From NCBI GenBank assembly GCA_018524725.1, contig JAEUWP010000436.1:310001-374000 (forward strand): a stretch of DNA of 64,000 nt. Reading direction: 5' to 3'. Of the stretch, positions 33,016 to 45,616 are shown piece after piece. Positions within the stretch are counted from its first letter, which is position 1; each line of letters begins with the position of its first letter. Source of the DNA: Podaxis mareebaensis (taxonomy: Eukaryota; Basidiomycota; Agaricomycetes; Agaricales; Agaricaceae). The notes beneath the pieces are model-generated. The model did not search any database, was not told where the DNA came from, and worked only from the letters and a program-made list of their open reading frames with translations. The position numbers were made by a program, and so were the translations under genes.

Positions 33016-36000
33016 TAGTGAACTTCCCAACCACGCCCATTTATCTTTCCTTGTAGTTTCCCAATGTACTGCATATGCCGGGACAAAAAACAGGCTGAAT
33101 TCCCTTGCTTGCGAAGCTGCTTGTTGATCCATTGAGTTGTAATCACTAAGTTTGTTGGTATATGTTATACCTGCGCCAGCTGTTTTCTACTTTGTCTCCT
33201 CCTGTAGTAGGGCATTTGGTCAAGCTAACATCTGCTGTTCCACAGACGCAGTACTTGAAAGCGGGCTTCAATGGACATATTTTCCTACAGTCTCCATCAA
33301 AAAAGCCAAAAGTGACAGGAGGTGAATAATCTCTAAGTCACCAGGGCCAGAGGGCCACGAAGCGTCAGAGGAGTCGGAACCATCGGTACGGGAAGTTGGC
33401 CAGTCGAAAACTGAGCAAACTTGATAAAATCAACAGAAATGAAAACTAGACGGCGAGGGGCTGACGCGTGACACATAGGGCATTTCGGAGCTTGAACACC
33501 CAGCAGAAAGGGGCGTCTAGGATTCAGGACATGGAAAGGTGCGAGACCTATGGCAGGGGCTACATTGATGAAAGGACGTTGTTTCGGTTTCGGAGGCAAT
33601 AGCTGGCATTTGTAGGAAGTTGGTCAATTTCAGCGTTATGTACTTTGCCATTTGTGTGTTCCTCAGAATCATTGGCAGATGAACTCTTGACTTTTTGTAT
33701 CCGGTTCCCGTTCACTCGGGTGTCGGGGTCTGTCGGGGTTCGTGGCGGTCCTGAGATGTCTAAGAGGTAGGAACCGGCAGGAACCCAGTGTGGAGTGAGA
33801 GTTTATCAGAAGGATATAAGTAGACACCTGTAGACACACAGCCGGGAGTCAGTCTTTGGAGGAAAACACGAGATACTGACATTGAACACGATGCTCACGC
33901 GCGGTGATATCTCGTGATATCCCATGCATGGTTATATACAGAGTTCCAAGCTCGAGCCTGTTTCGTTTGGGGAACGTCATGTGTCCTGAATCTGATGTCA
34001 CGGGAATCACTGGCAGCATCGGCACCACCACACAGTCATGTTGTGGTAGGTTATTAACAGCATTCAGGCCAGGACCGAGCCTTTTGGGATAGGTTATGAG
34101 TCTATTTGCCAATTGCACATGGAACAACAAACGTACATATTTTTTGCGAAAAGTTTAACTGTGAAATTAAGTTGGGTGACGTAGTTGAGCTTGTGAATCC
34201 CGGACGTTCAACGTGTGGTCCAGGAGGGATTAGACTCTTGGAGCTGGGAACGCGCGTTACGCCATCTGCGCCTCCCAGGACCGGCGAATCCAACATTCCT
34301 TTCCAGACGGGCCACCATGCAACATTTGTTCGTGATCATCCAGAAGACTCAAACGTGAACACAAGTGGATGTCCTCTTTAATCAAACCCACCAATACGGC
34401 GACATGCCTATTCGAACCTATCTCCGAAAGCACCGTCCACTTTTACCAATTCCAGGCTCACTTTCGAACATCACTCATATCGAGCAAATGCTACAACACA
34501 TTCCGAAACGACCTTCTCGAATTCCGCCCAAAACGTCCGGACGAAGTTGGACTTGGGGCTCCGCCTCGGATAATCTTCGTCAGCATCGCGAACGCATGCC
34601 CAGGAAATTTCAGAATAGAACGCGGCGAATTATGCTACATCCACTAGCAGAGCTTGTTGTAAATAGGATATGTCAGGCTGGGAGGGTGAGAGGACGAAAG
34701 CCTTTTAAGGGTCAATTATTCCGTCTTGACGTTATGAGGATGCGGATGGTGTGTGGGGGGTATTAGGGGTCTATGCGGCTTTATTGTCGCTCTTCCGTAT
34801 TTCAAGGATGTAAGTATGAAGAGGAAAAGGCGGGGTGATGGGAAGGATTTAAGGGGAAGAGGCGCGCCGTGTTGAGGTTGAATACTCTGTTTATAAGTGG
34901 AACGACTAATAGGGTCGACTCGGCCGTCGGTGTTTTGGTGTGCTTATCACCGTCGAAATTAGGCATTCCACTGTTCGCTGCAGGATGTACGGCAATAGTG
35001 GTGGAAGTGGTGGATAAATAGAGGGAATCGATTCGGGTAATATTCGAGGAACTTTGGTTACTTCCCTTCTGGGTTTGCTGTTCGTCATAGGTTACAATAG
35101 GGGTATGTGACTATCTAGTTGTTGCGGAGATGTTCTTCTGTGAGGCTTCGGTCAATGACATTGAGGGTCCTTTCGGTGCGGCATCTCGGAAAGCCGCACA
35201 GGTTGTTCGCATCACCGAGGGGACGACGACGACGACATGGGCAGAGAAGATATCAGAAGGTACAAAGAACACGACCTCGACGACGCGCAAGCATGGATAG
35301 CTTGCCTCAAATGGGGGAGGTGGTCACACAGGGTTGTCCCAGCGGGCCCGTAATCCGTGCACTGCGTTCTGTTTCGAGAGCCTTTTTTATTGGATATTTC
35401 GCTTTTGCGACATCTCCGAAGGGATAGGGGGTACCTTGACCTTCTGGCGAACCGGATTCGCGGACGACCGCATCGAGCATCCGTTCCTCGTTGCCAGATC
35501 AAGATATAATTGTAATAACATGCATTAGTTTACGCGCCTTCTGAAGATATTTTTAATCTACGATGACCAAATGGATCGCGGATGGCTGCCTATGGAGGAC
35601 CCGGGACGGATAATCTTCGTCTGAAGCCTGATCGGGAATGATTCGAGAGGACGTTGGTGAGAGCGTACGACCCATTAGAGGGTATTTTATCCTATCTCCC
35701 GTAGTGGACGTGACTCTGCGACCACCTGAGGCAGGGCATCAAGCACAGTTAGTGCGAGGTTCAATGCGAGGGTTGTGGAGCCGCAGCATATGTATTGCCG
35801 TTCCGAGCGATCATAGGTCCTTGTACGATACATATGCGCGATGCCCTCGAAGATTTCAAATTTCCCCGCACGAAGGATGGTATTTCATATACGGATGATG
35901 AGAGGCTTGGCACACGTGGGGCTAACTGGAAATGGTCCAGACATTCGTGAAATGCAGGGATCAAGAATACTAGGATTGGTATAGGTGTCGTGGACTTCCA

Positions 36001-36780
36001 CTAGCGGACCTGGTCGGGAACTTTGACAAAGACAAGAAAAGACACCGAATACAGGGATTGTGTTGAGCCTTAATTGCTTACTCCTGTACTATCACCGAAG
36101 AACGAATGGAGGTCAATCAGGAAGAAAGGTTTGGAGTGGACAAAGTTGGACAATGCGGGGTAGAAGGGGAAGGTGATGCGTCGGATAATATTCGAACGTT
36201 TTGGCGTGGTCACAAGTCGATCGTAGAACAATATGCAGGTCTATCTCGAGGAAGGTGTCTACAGATCACGAGATTGGGAACAGCCGTTTGGATACCTTTT
36301 CTTGCTTGTCTTGATTCATGTTTTCTGATCAGCTGGGTCGAAGCATTGTGAGGCCGAGCGAGTCTAAAATTATTTGACGGATATGTAGATGATCGAATGC
36401 GGGTTCCCCACACGCTTCGCTTCAAGGTCGCGCCGGCAAACCGGTATGAATATGTGCCTGCAGATTATAATGTGAAGCGCTGAATAGACTAGGCGAAGGA
36501 ACGATGGGAGGTGGGAGAGCTAGACCTGAGTGAATCCTCGGACATAAAAATCCGTACATTATCCAGTGATCGTTGTTAGAAGGATAATGACGCAGAAAAT
36601 AAAGGGGCGGGTCGAGAAGGGGGGCACGTGCTGCGCGGGGTATCTGAGGGGCGGGGGTATTTGGCGTGGGTCCGAGATGTCCAGGAAAGGAAACGCAGGC
36701 CGGGTTGTTGTCGGAGGGGAGTGACCGGTGTGACAAAAACTTGTTCATCTCTTTCTTATATCCACCATAATCGTCGTCCA
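33016..36780. other. Gene-poor region, 3.8 kb
   Basis: No gene could be supported. Several short frames exist (for example 34106-34381 and 34365-34766 on the plus strand), but none resembles a known family and none splices on. The last 300 bp before 36781 are the promoter region of the bZIP gene. Confidence 0.45.
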
Positions 36781-38537
36781 ATGGTCTCCCAACTCTCCCT
36801 CAGTCTCAACCAGATCCTTGCAAACGACGCTCCTGTCCTCAGCCCTGTCTCCCCCACAATGCAAGACTTCCAGTGGGACGTCCCCTTCTACTCCCACAAC
36901 ATCCCCTCTCCACCCCCCTCCATCCCCACCGACTCTCCTGTCCAGCCTCACCGCATCCTCAAGTCTCGCATGACCCCAGACGCTCTCCCAGATGCCTGTG
37001 TCTCCACCCACCAGCTCTTCGATCTCAACACGTCCCCCTCTCCTGTCCCCTCCCTCGTTAACACCGCCCCTCCGTCCTCCGCCCGCAACTCGTCCGTTCC
37101 TCCAAAACCTCAGCCTCAGGCACAGAGCCACAAGCGGTCTGCAAGCCCAAGTCCAGCTCCCTCAAAGAAACCGCGCGCACATGGCGAGCGCATCTCCTCA
37201 AAAGACTTCATCCCCCCGGACGTAACTGGCCTCACCAAGCGTGAGGCTCGTCTGGTCAAAAACCGCGCGGCTGCCTTCCTTAGCAGGCAGCGCAAGCGTG
37301 AAGAGTTTGAAAACATGGAGCAGTACGTCCTCCCCTCCTTCACGCAACCCTCCATAATCTCATTAAGCTTATCTTAGCCGTGTTGCCGAGCTCGAGAGCG
37401 AGAATGCACGCCTCCTCGCCCTCACTCAAAATTCGCAAGATAGCAATCTTGCTTCCGAGGTCGAGCAGCTCAAAGCCGAGCTTGCGGCCGCGCGGAATCG
37501 CGAACGGGAACTTAGTGCCCAGCTAGCCAGCCGTGCTTCGCCTTCTTTGCACCAAGAGCCACCTGTCAAAGTTGAGGCTTCTGACAACTTTTCCCTTTCA
37601 TCTCCCGCGCGCATCTCAAACGTGCCTTCCCCGAACAAGACCGGTGCAAGCCTTGGTTTGATGGTAGGCTCAAAATAGCTCCTTCTATTCTTGCTTGGTC
37701 CGCTCATCACTGCCCAAGCAGGTCCTCCTATGTGCACTCCCCACTCTTCTCTCTATGCCCATGCAGTCAACTAGCACGAGCACAAGCTTCACCATCCCAA
37801 CTCCTCTCCCACCCTCCGCATCATCCTCATTTGATCTCAACTCGTATCTTCCCACCGATTATGATTGGTCACGCTCCAGTGCCTCATCCATCATGGATCT
37901 CGACACTGATGATCACCGCAAGCTGGCCACAGCCTCATCAACCCGTAGGCTTGAGTTCTCGTCCGATATTGAAGCTGCAGAGGTTGGCGCTCTCGGAAAC
38001 CTCGATATTTCTTTCGACGCATCCCCTTCGGAGAATGGGAAGATCCGTGTGAGGATACACCCGGCCTCTTCGGTCTCCTCCAGGGCCACTTCTCCTGGTG
38101 CTTCATCATCAGCCTCTTCGTCCTTGTGGGATTCGGATCCCATCCGCAGCGATGGTACATATTCTGCGCCGTCGCCATCGTCCATGTCCTCGGTCTCATC
38201 TTCCTCTATCTCTACCTCCGCATTTTCTCCCATCACCTCCTCCGATCCTTTCTTCGGCTTCGGAGGTTCTGCGAATGACTTTGGCCTATCATCAATGCTT
38301 GACGGAAACCTGGGTATGCTTTACGGAGGCTCAGGGTCCCCAGGTAGCGACGACCTCAACGGGCTTAGCTATTCACTTCCTTCCTCAACCGCTTCGGAAT
38401 TTGGCCTTGGAAATGGCGAATTCTCCATACCCGATGCCCAGGGGCAAGGACAGAAGCGGAGAGTGCGGATTGCACTCAAGAGTATGCCCCAGGCTGGCGG
38501 AGCCGAGGGCGGCGAATGGGAGGTCCAGATCTGCTAG
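36781..38537 (+). CDS. bZIP transcription factor with hydrophobic central segment, 547 aa
   Basis: DNA-binding regulator of the bZIP class. Exons 36781-37322, 37378-37663 and 37722-38537 join to 547 residues. The basic region REARLVKNRAAAFLSRQRKR (about 155-175) has the N-x3-A-x2-S-R signature typical of ATF/CREB-like factors. A coiled-coil zipper (RVAELESENARLLAL, then a LKAELAAARNRERELSAQL stretch) crosses the first intron. After a Ser/Pro linker, GASLGLMVLLCALPTLLSM (about 270-288) is strongly hydrophobic and spans the second exon junction. The remainder is Ser-rich with acidic patches, like an activation or regulatory region. The start at 36781 is the ATG before QLSLSLNQIL; the frame is open upstream but without similarity. 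Which pathway it serves cannot be told. Confidence 0.88.
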
Positions 38538-41500
38538 AATGTCGGACTGTCGCTCTCGGACTCACTGGCTGGTCCAATTACCCACACCCACTGAACCTAT
38601 GGATTTCAGCTGATCATCACGCGACGACAATATTGTTATTCCTTCAGTTCATAGCTTATGACCCATCTAGTCTCCGATTCCTTCCTTCCCCCGATCCTAT
38701 TTTATTGTGATGATCACCTAGATCCGCCCTTCGCAAACCTTTGGCTTCCCTTTGCGTCCGTGTGTATTATCTATGTTCTCTTCCTTTGAAATACCCCTTT
38801 GTTGTTGACGTCCTATTTTCTCAAAGCGAAAAACCTCTCCTGTTGGCGAAGGAAGAACTTCTTCCTTGTCTTATATGGTTTTTCCTTTCAATTCTTTTCT
38901 CCTATGTCCCCTTGTCAAAATTGGCGGTGGTACCTCTGCTCCCCCCCTCCCTTATGTCGAACAGATATCTCAACATATGTCCCCTCCCCCATGCAACATC
39001 GTCATCGTCATTAGCTATCGTAAACACAATACGTAAATACATCCGCGCATACATATACATATCACCCTAGCATATACCCTATTTACTTCCGCTTTTCCCT
39101 CCGCCTTTCCCTTCTCGTTCCGCTGTCGGATTTGAATTTTTCTTGTTGATCGATGGTCGTTTTGTTCTTGTTTAATGGATCGTAGTAGCTAGCATTTTTT
39201 ACGGACTTTGTTTGGGCTTTTGGAATACTCCAATATGATTTTTTTTTTCGCTTGAAAGGGTGGCACTTGAAATTGAAAGATGAGTTTGTGTGGTGAGAAT
39301 ATTGTTCGAACGCACAGAGTGGATAGGCACAGCAGACGAAGTCTGTATTTGATTTTACTGTCAGTTGCTGACTCCAAGGAATCACACTGTCCTTCGGCTT
39401 TCCTAGCTTCATCAGTTTCTTGTTCGCAGTATATTCTGGGAGGAAGATCCGGGCGCTGTGCTCAAGAGCTCGATGGGAACGACGTTGGGTGTTCCCTGTC
39501 TTTCTAGCTCGGACTTGGACAGTTCAACATTTTGCTATGCGCCGTCTGTCATAACACTTTTACAAATCCGTATTGTCAAAATTTTGGCGGCGGGCGCGTG
39601 TTAGTTACTACGACTTCTCACGTTTTGCAAGCGTCCGATTTTCCCAAGTGTCCGGCTTTGCGCAGCACGAGAACTCTCACGACTGAAGGGCTGGAGACAA
39701 AAATTTGCGATAGTCCGGGAGCAGTGTGTGTGACTTGATCGAGTGGTCGGTTGGAGGTGTATTGGTTTGTTACTATAAATATTGCGGCGTGATCGCAACC
39801 AGACGCTGTTACAGTAGTACTTAAACGGATTTTTCCCCTGTTTCTTTGTGGTGGTCTTGGCGACCGTGGGGACTAGACTGGGCTAGAGCCAGTCGATTCG
39901 GAGATAGGATAGACACCTGTTTTTGGATGGATGCAGAGGAGGTATTTGGGGTTGTCACAGCGTTGGTGTTGGTGGTAATGATGAAATTCACGTGTAGGGG
40001 ACCTATGAGCAGTGTGGCGTTACTCCGTCCAACGGGATAGGTCAGGTATGAATCATATCAACATCATATCAAATATCGCGTTGAGCCACAGCCCTGAGGT
40101 GTAAAGCATCTGCAAAGTCTAGATATAGTTGTACGACATCTGTTACATGGGGTATCGAAGCGCTCGAAATCATTGATATGGACACCTCGGGAGTGTGAGG
40201 TGAGACTGATTACAAACGTAGGGGTGTGATTGGTATACTTAGGAGCTTGGTTGAGTCCGAGGACCAATCTGCATGGAGCAATAATGTATAGCGTCGACAC
40301 TGAAGCGTTTCAAATTTAGGATTACGGTATCTCTTGGACCTCACTGGTGGCGCGACTGAAATCCTTTGGGGGTCTCGCCACTGAAAAACACCGCTGAAAT
40401 TTTGACACTGTTCAGCAGACCTTGAATGTGATCCAAGCACGCCCCAATCCTTCATCTTACAGCTCTGTCACAGGATATTTCTAAGCTATCCCAATCAACA
40501 CGACAAAATAAAACTCAAAAGTTCCTTCTACATTGCTTTGTGCCTGGGCACGAAGTAGATAATATACCACAAAACACCATTGATGACGCAAAAAGCTCGA
40601 GTTCCGATACTACCCTGCCAAGATTCACAAGGGACCACAAAAGAGTCGGGGGAGGCGCAAAAAGACCCTATCAACCCTACCTACCCAGCTTCAACCCTGT
40701 CTGAATATATGTGGACTTGTCACGATGATGGGATCTTGGGAGCATCAAAATCATTGTCGCTCGGTCGGTTGTGTCGGCGGGCGGCGAGGCGGCAAAGCGG
40801 CAAGTGTTGATGTGAGAATAGAAAATCCAAGGGGACCCCGTGGACTCATGCCTCCAATGTTCAGCTTCTCCGAGATAATGGGGGAACTCTCACGTTGGAC
40901 CTGGGTATGTTTGGTCTGAAATGCGACTGTTGAAAGCTGGATATCTAAGTATTGTCGGGTAATTGAGTGCGTAATGTGACTATTAGGCACGATCTATCAT
41001 TTGGTTGTCCATGCGCGTGGGTGGAACTGCGTGAATCGTGTGTTTGTCGATTATCAATGCATGTGTTTTCTGTAGACCGCTAGAGGTTATTAATGGGAAT
41101 CGGGCGTTGTGTATCGGACCTGTTGTGGGAGACTGTTGTGAATCTAAGCATGTGTTTTCTTTCCAGCGACCAGGCCGTTCTCATGAGTGCGAGACCAGTC
41201 CAAGGCCAATTGAGCACCGAGGAATAGTTATCCCTGGACCAAGCGACCGGAACAATGGAACCATAATCCTGGGCTTCGCAACTTCGTGAAAATCCAGCCA
41301 GGGATATGCTTCGTCTGGGTCCAATTGAATCGCTAATAAGCCGGTCTTCTCACCAGTGTGAGTGGCATATCTGAGTCTTGATGATCAGTAGACAGAAAGA
41401 TAATGTGATGTGGCGCCTGTGAGGCGCTGGTGCCGACGGCTCGTAGCGCTCGATTGTTCCTGGCACTTCTATCCGTGCCTGCTCAGGTCTTGGGATTGTA

Positions 41501-42211
41501 GGACCAGAGAAACAAACCCGTGTTCTACTAGGGCGGGAGAATGTAATAGTTTCAGCTTCATTGTGACGTTTCACTCTTTCGAAGGGCCACCTGGGTGAAA
41601 ACAGGAGGGTAAGGTCCAGTAGCCTATGGGTGTGCCGTCAATTTCCGACGACATGATGGGGGAAATGTAAAGCCTTATCAAGGATAACGGTTTTTTGGAG
41701 GTTACTTTGGTAATAAAGCATACAGTAGTAACCCCAGGAACTACGGGGTACAACCGAAGCCAAAGTGACAAACTGCCTTTTTGATCCTCCGAGAAGTCCG
41801 CCTGTAGTGGCCGTGGGTCACCGCCAGACACGGGATGATGTATAGGTTTTCGAACAACGTCCGGCTTCGATTCGCATTAACTATCAAAAGATATATGTAC
41901 TTTTTGTGCTAGGGTACGCGTTGCCATGCGCATCAGCTGCAATGTAAGTTCTTCATCTGCCTGGACAGTCCCAGAACCTGGAAGTGTCCATGGGAATCCA
42001 GTGAAGACAGATCAGAGAACACAATTAGCTTCTGGATTATAACTATAGGCGACGTGCCCGCGTGGGTGGCGACGACAACAGTGAATGAGGCATGCTGTAT
42101 AAAGCTTCCAATGGGGTATAACTCTGGACCGTGCTGAAAAGGCCAGGTGTTTGACTGCACTACCAAGTGCTTTTTAACTCAATGAACTCGAGGGCGGCCC
42201 GGCCCGTTGAG
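38538..42211. other. Gene-poor region, 3.7 kb
   Basis: The first 550 bp are pyrimidine-rich and suit a 3' UTR and terminator of the bZIP gene. Beyond that no coding pattern or splice chain was found on either strand. Confidence 0.45.
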
Positions 42212-42756
42212 CTATTTTCGCCAATACCACTCTTTTCCGTTCAGACCGCAGTAAAGAAGATACGCATCGGTGGACATATAAACCAGCCGTCGAAGGATTT
42301 CTAGGTGTTTGCGAGCGTAGTTTTGGTGAGTTACCTCGAAAGCAAGAGTTCGGCGATGGGGTCTGCGGACATTCTCGCTGTCAGGGACATCAGTCCATGT
42401 AATGATGTCTGTTAAAGTCTGTTGCTGTAAGAGTTGCAGAGCAATCAATCTTACTCGGCGATCAGCGTCAGTGATCACATGTCCAAACTATTCTTGGACA
42501 CTACGGCTCTTGTCCTCCGCAAGCATTGTGTCAGCACATGGTGTTGTCTCCCCAGCCATCTGGAGAGCTTTGGTCACACGCGGAATGGTCCTCACAGCAC
42601 ACAAAAGGGATAACCGTGGCCTTTCGATGATAGTTGCCCTGCAGAAATCGCATTATAAACGAACGTGCATGCGATATTGAACTTCGACCAGCTTTAAGCG
42701 AGGGGATACGGAGTGTCTCACTATATTTGCCCATACCGGGTGGAACCCGGCATCAT
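42212..42756 (-). pseudogene. Gene relic with in-frame stop, next to nagA
   Basis: Not recognised as a family. The minus strand reads ATIIERPRLSLLCAV, TIPRVTKALQMAGET and MLAEDKSRSVQE from about 42636, reaches a TAG at 42488-42490, then continues in the same frame with FGHVITDADRRVRLIALQ. It goes on through DIITWTDVPDSENV and RRLVYMSTDAYLLYCG to a final stop at 42212. Composition is clearly protein-like on both sides of the TAG, and no splice removes it in phase. Upstream, an intron (42639-42736) could join a short exon starting at 42756. The relic lies divergently 105 bp from the nagA start. Confidence 0.45.
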
Positions 42757-42861
42757 ACTAATCCATGTGGACTCAAAGACGAGTTTTGCTGACTCAAATA
42801 GAATGAAGAGTCGGGGCTTCAAGGAATCGGACTCGTCTCCGGAACCACCTACAAGCTCGCT

Positions 42862-44872
42862 ATGACATCCCCCAACAATCTCATCTGTTTCACCAACTGT
42901 TTGTTGCCCCAAGAAGATGGCAGTTTGGTCGAGAAGGATCTGTGGATAGACGAACGTCGCGGGGTCATCCTGGACGCTCAGGTGAGATTTGAGTTACGAT
43001 ATCCGTTGTGGATGCTCAGCCCTTGTCAGAAAACCTTCTATCTGCGGCGCAATAGGCCAGAGAGAATAATTGACCTTGGCGGAAATATCCTCAGGTCTGT
43101 TATGCTTTGACTAAATTAATGTGTGGCTTCTAACTGGGTACTGGCAGTCCGGGTTTTCTAGACATTCAGCTGAACGGCGGTTATGGGTTTGACTTTTCCG
43201 TCTATGACGGCGACGAAGAGGTGTACAAGAAGGGATTGCATATGGTAGCCGAAAGGATAATTGAGACAGGGGTTACATCGTGAGTTCGTTCCCCCGAACT
43301 GGCTACCTCATCTAACGTGGAATCAGTGTACTCCCTACCATTATTGTGTGTCCGCCAGATTCTCTAATCTCGGGTATTGGACTCATACTTAGCTTGACAG
43401 ACTCAAGAGAAGTCCTTCTATCCTAAGATCTTGAGCTTCCTGCGCCCATTCCAGACGGAGACCTCAGCTGCCTTCCTTGGCTGGCATGCTGAAGGACCTT
43501 TCATTGAGCACTCGAAACGAGGTATCCATGCGCCGTCGTACCTTCTGGACGCACCTGATGGAACGAAGTCATTCGAGGAAGTCTATGGAGCTGACAACCT
43601 CGTTCACCACGAAGATTGGCTCATGGGCAATGAACACTCTGCAGCAGTCAGGGTCATTACCGCCGCTCCTGAAATTACAGGCGTGATGGATGCCATGAAG
43701 GATTTGAACAGACGCGGAATCGTCATATCTATTGGTCACAGGTAAGGCATCCTGCCGGAGAAGGCCTAATTTCGCCTCGTTCTGATTTATTGCATCCAGT
43801 ACTGCAACCACCGATGTCGCTACAAACGCAGTCCGCTACGGTGCTAAACTCATAACTCACTTGTTCAACGCAATGCCACAGTTGCACCATCGAGATCCCT
43901 CTATTATTGGGCTTTTGGGTGCTTCCCCGCACATTTCGCCCTTGCCTGAATCAGTAGAACAGATCACGGCTGGGCCTCCAGTATTCGGCTCAAAACCTGG
44001 CCTTGCCATCTCAATTTCCAGCCATGTGACCCCTCCACAAAGCCCAACTTCTGCAAAGTCACCGAGTGGCGCTTCAACGCCAACAAGCGTCACGAGTCGC
44101 AGGAGCAGAAAGAGCCTGCACCTCGAGAAAGGACAAGTTGCTGATATGGAATTTGAGCGGCCATTCTACGGGCTAATTGTCGACGGCATCCATTGCCACC
44201 CCAATTCTGTTCGGGTACGTACCTTTTTCAACAGATCTCGTATTTTTCTTCTGAGATTTGTGGTCGACCCCAATAGCTTGCCTATTCTGCGCATCCTGAC
44301 GGATGCATCCTCATCACAGACGGTAAGTATGCCTCGCCGCCATTGCTCAAGTCACATTCCTGAGGTTCTGCGACACCTGTCAGCCATGAAGGTTCTCGAC
44401 CCTCACCTGCAGGATGGTGTCTATGAGTGGCGTGATGGGCAGCGTTATGTCAAGGAAGGTGACAGGCTGTATCTTGAAGGAACAGATACCCTTGCTGGAA
44501 GGTGCGGAACTAATAACTGGTTACGGATTCCCGAGTTTCTTCTTATTGAGCCTTTACCACCCAGTGTCATCACCCTAGACAAATGCGTCCGTAACTTTTC
44601 TCGATTCACGGGATGTTCTCTTGGAGAAGCTATCAAGTGTGCTACTTATAACCCCGCTAAGTCAGCATCAGTGTTTATCTACCGTGTGTTAGGTAACTCA
44701 CCTTGTTTGATTATATAGGTGTCTTGGCGTGGAGAACAAAAAGGGGACGCTGCGTCCCGGCGCCGATGCCGATTTGGTGGTCCTCAGTCGACAGGGAGCC
44801 GTGTTAAGCACCTGGATTAAAGGCAAACAGGCGTACGTCGCTAATCGTTCGGCCACCGACGTGACAGCGTAA
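42862..44872 (+). CDS. nagA: N-acetylglucosamine-6-phosphate deacetylase, 501 aa
   Basis: Cytosolic metal-dependent amidohydrolase that converts GlcNAc-6-P to GlcN-6-P and acetate, feeding chitin breakdown products into glycolysis. Ten exons (42862-42981, 43030-43094, 43148-43279, 43327-43345, 43401-43741, 43800-44214, 44277-44322, 44384-44501, 44565-44660, 44719-44872) join to 501 residues. Signatures are SPGFLDIQLNGGYGFDF, GWHAEGPFIE (metal Glu), SIGHSTATTD, ITHLFNAMPQLHHRDP, LIVDGIHCHPNSVRLAYS and LITDAM (catalytic Asp), ending LRPGADADLVVL. A roughly 80-residue Ser/Thr/Pro-rich insert separates GLLG from FYGLIVDG, so the protein is longer than bacterial NagA. No other GlcNAc catabolic genes are seen nearby. 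Confidence 0.94.
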
Positions 44873-45616
44873 CTTGCATCTCCATCGGTCCAAGTCCAAG
44901 GTATCCTTGCGACCGTTTCCAACTCGTGTCCTTTTGTTAACAAATAACCGCTAATAAGCAATGCGCTGAATTTATGTAATTTTATGCACGTTGCGTCAAA
45001 TCCACTTCTACTTACTCTCGGATTCGCGCGTATGGTGAATCCCTTATTCTTACCAAGGGAACGATTCTCCGTTTCTGAGGGGTCCAGTTCTTCGAACAGT
45101 CGCAGCAACTCGGTTCGAACGGCTTATTAGTTCCCTGCGATCCGCCCGGAGCTCCGAGTCATAAATATTTTTGAGGCGTAATTACCGCTAGTCCCTCATG
45201 ATTCCGGTCTACAATCGACTCGACTCAATCGAGATGAGTGAAGAGATATAGCAAAGCCTTCGACATCTGAACGCGAATGGAGCACTCCATTGAAGCATTC
45301 CGTTGTCAGATAGGGGACTGCCGTGGCTTATCGACCTCATTGCGTGCCGCATGACGACAGAACCTCCGTATTCTATTCATAACTCTGAATTGGTATTATT
45401 ATCTCACCCCAATGCCGATTTCAGGGCGATATTTAGGCAGGTGTAATGCTTATGTTCGGGTGCGTTCGGGCGTTCTCAAATTTTAAGCTCTCCATGCCCT
45501 TTGCCTTACTGGCCACCTTCCGCTAACACATCGCTCATATATACCCTAATTTTATTGCTTCGACCTTCAAATCCTAGATTGCCCCACCTCTCCAATAGAC
45601 GACTCCAACGCCCGCG
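44873..45616. other. Intergenic, nagA to F-box gene
   Basis: No coding pattern. A tatata stretch at 45538-45543, about 75 bp before the next ATG, is a likely TATA box for the first F-box gene. Confidence 0.5.

Noticed and set aside
34568..35621. 14-bp repeat (ggataatcttcgtc) at 34568 and 35608
   Set aside because: A 14-mer match is expected by chance in 64 kb, and the flanks do not match.
42488..42538. 50-nt intron removing the TAG from the relic next to nagA
   Set aside because: The donor gtgctg gives phase 1 while the next exon needs phase 0, so the frame would break.
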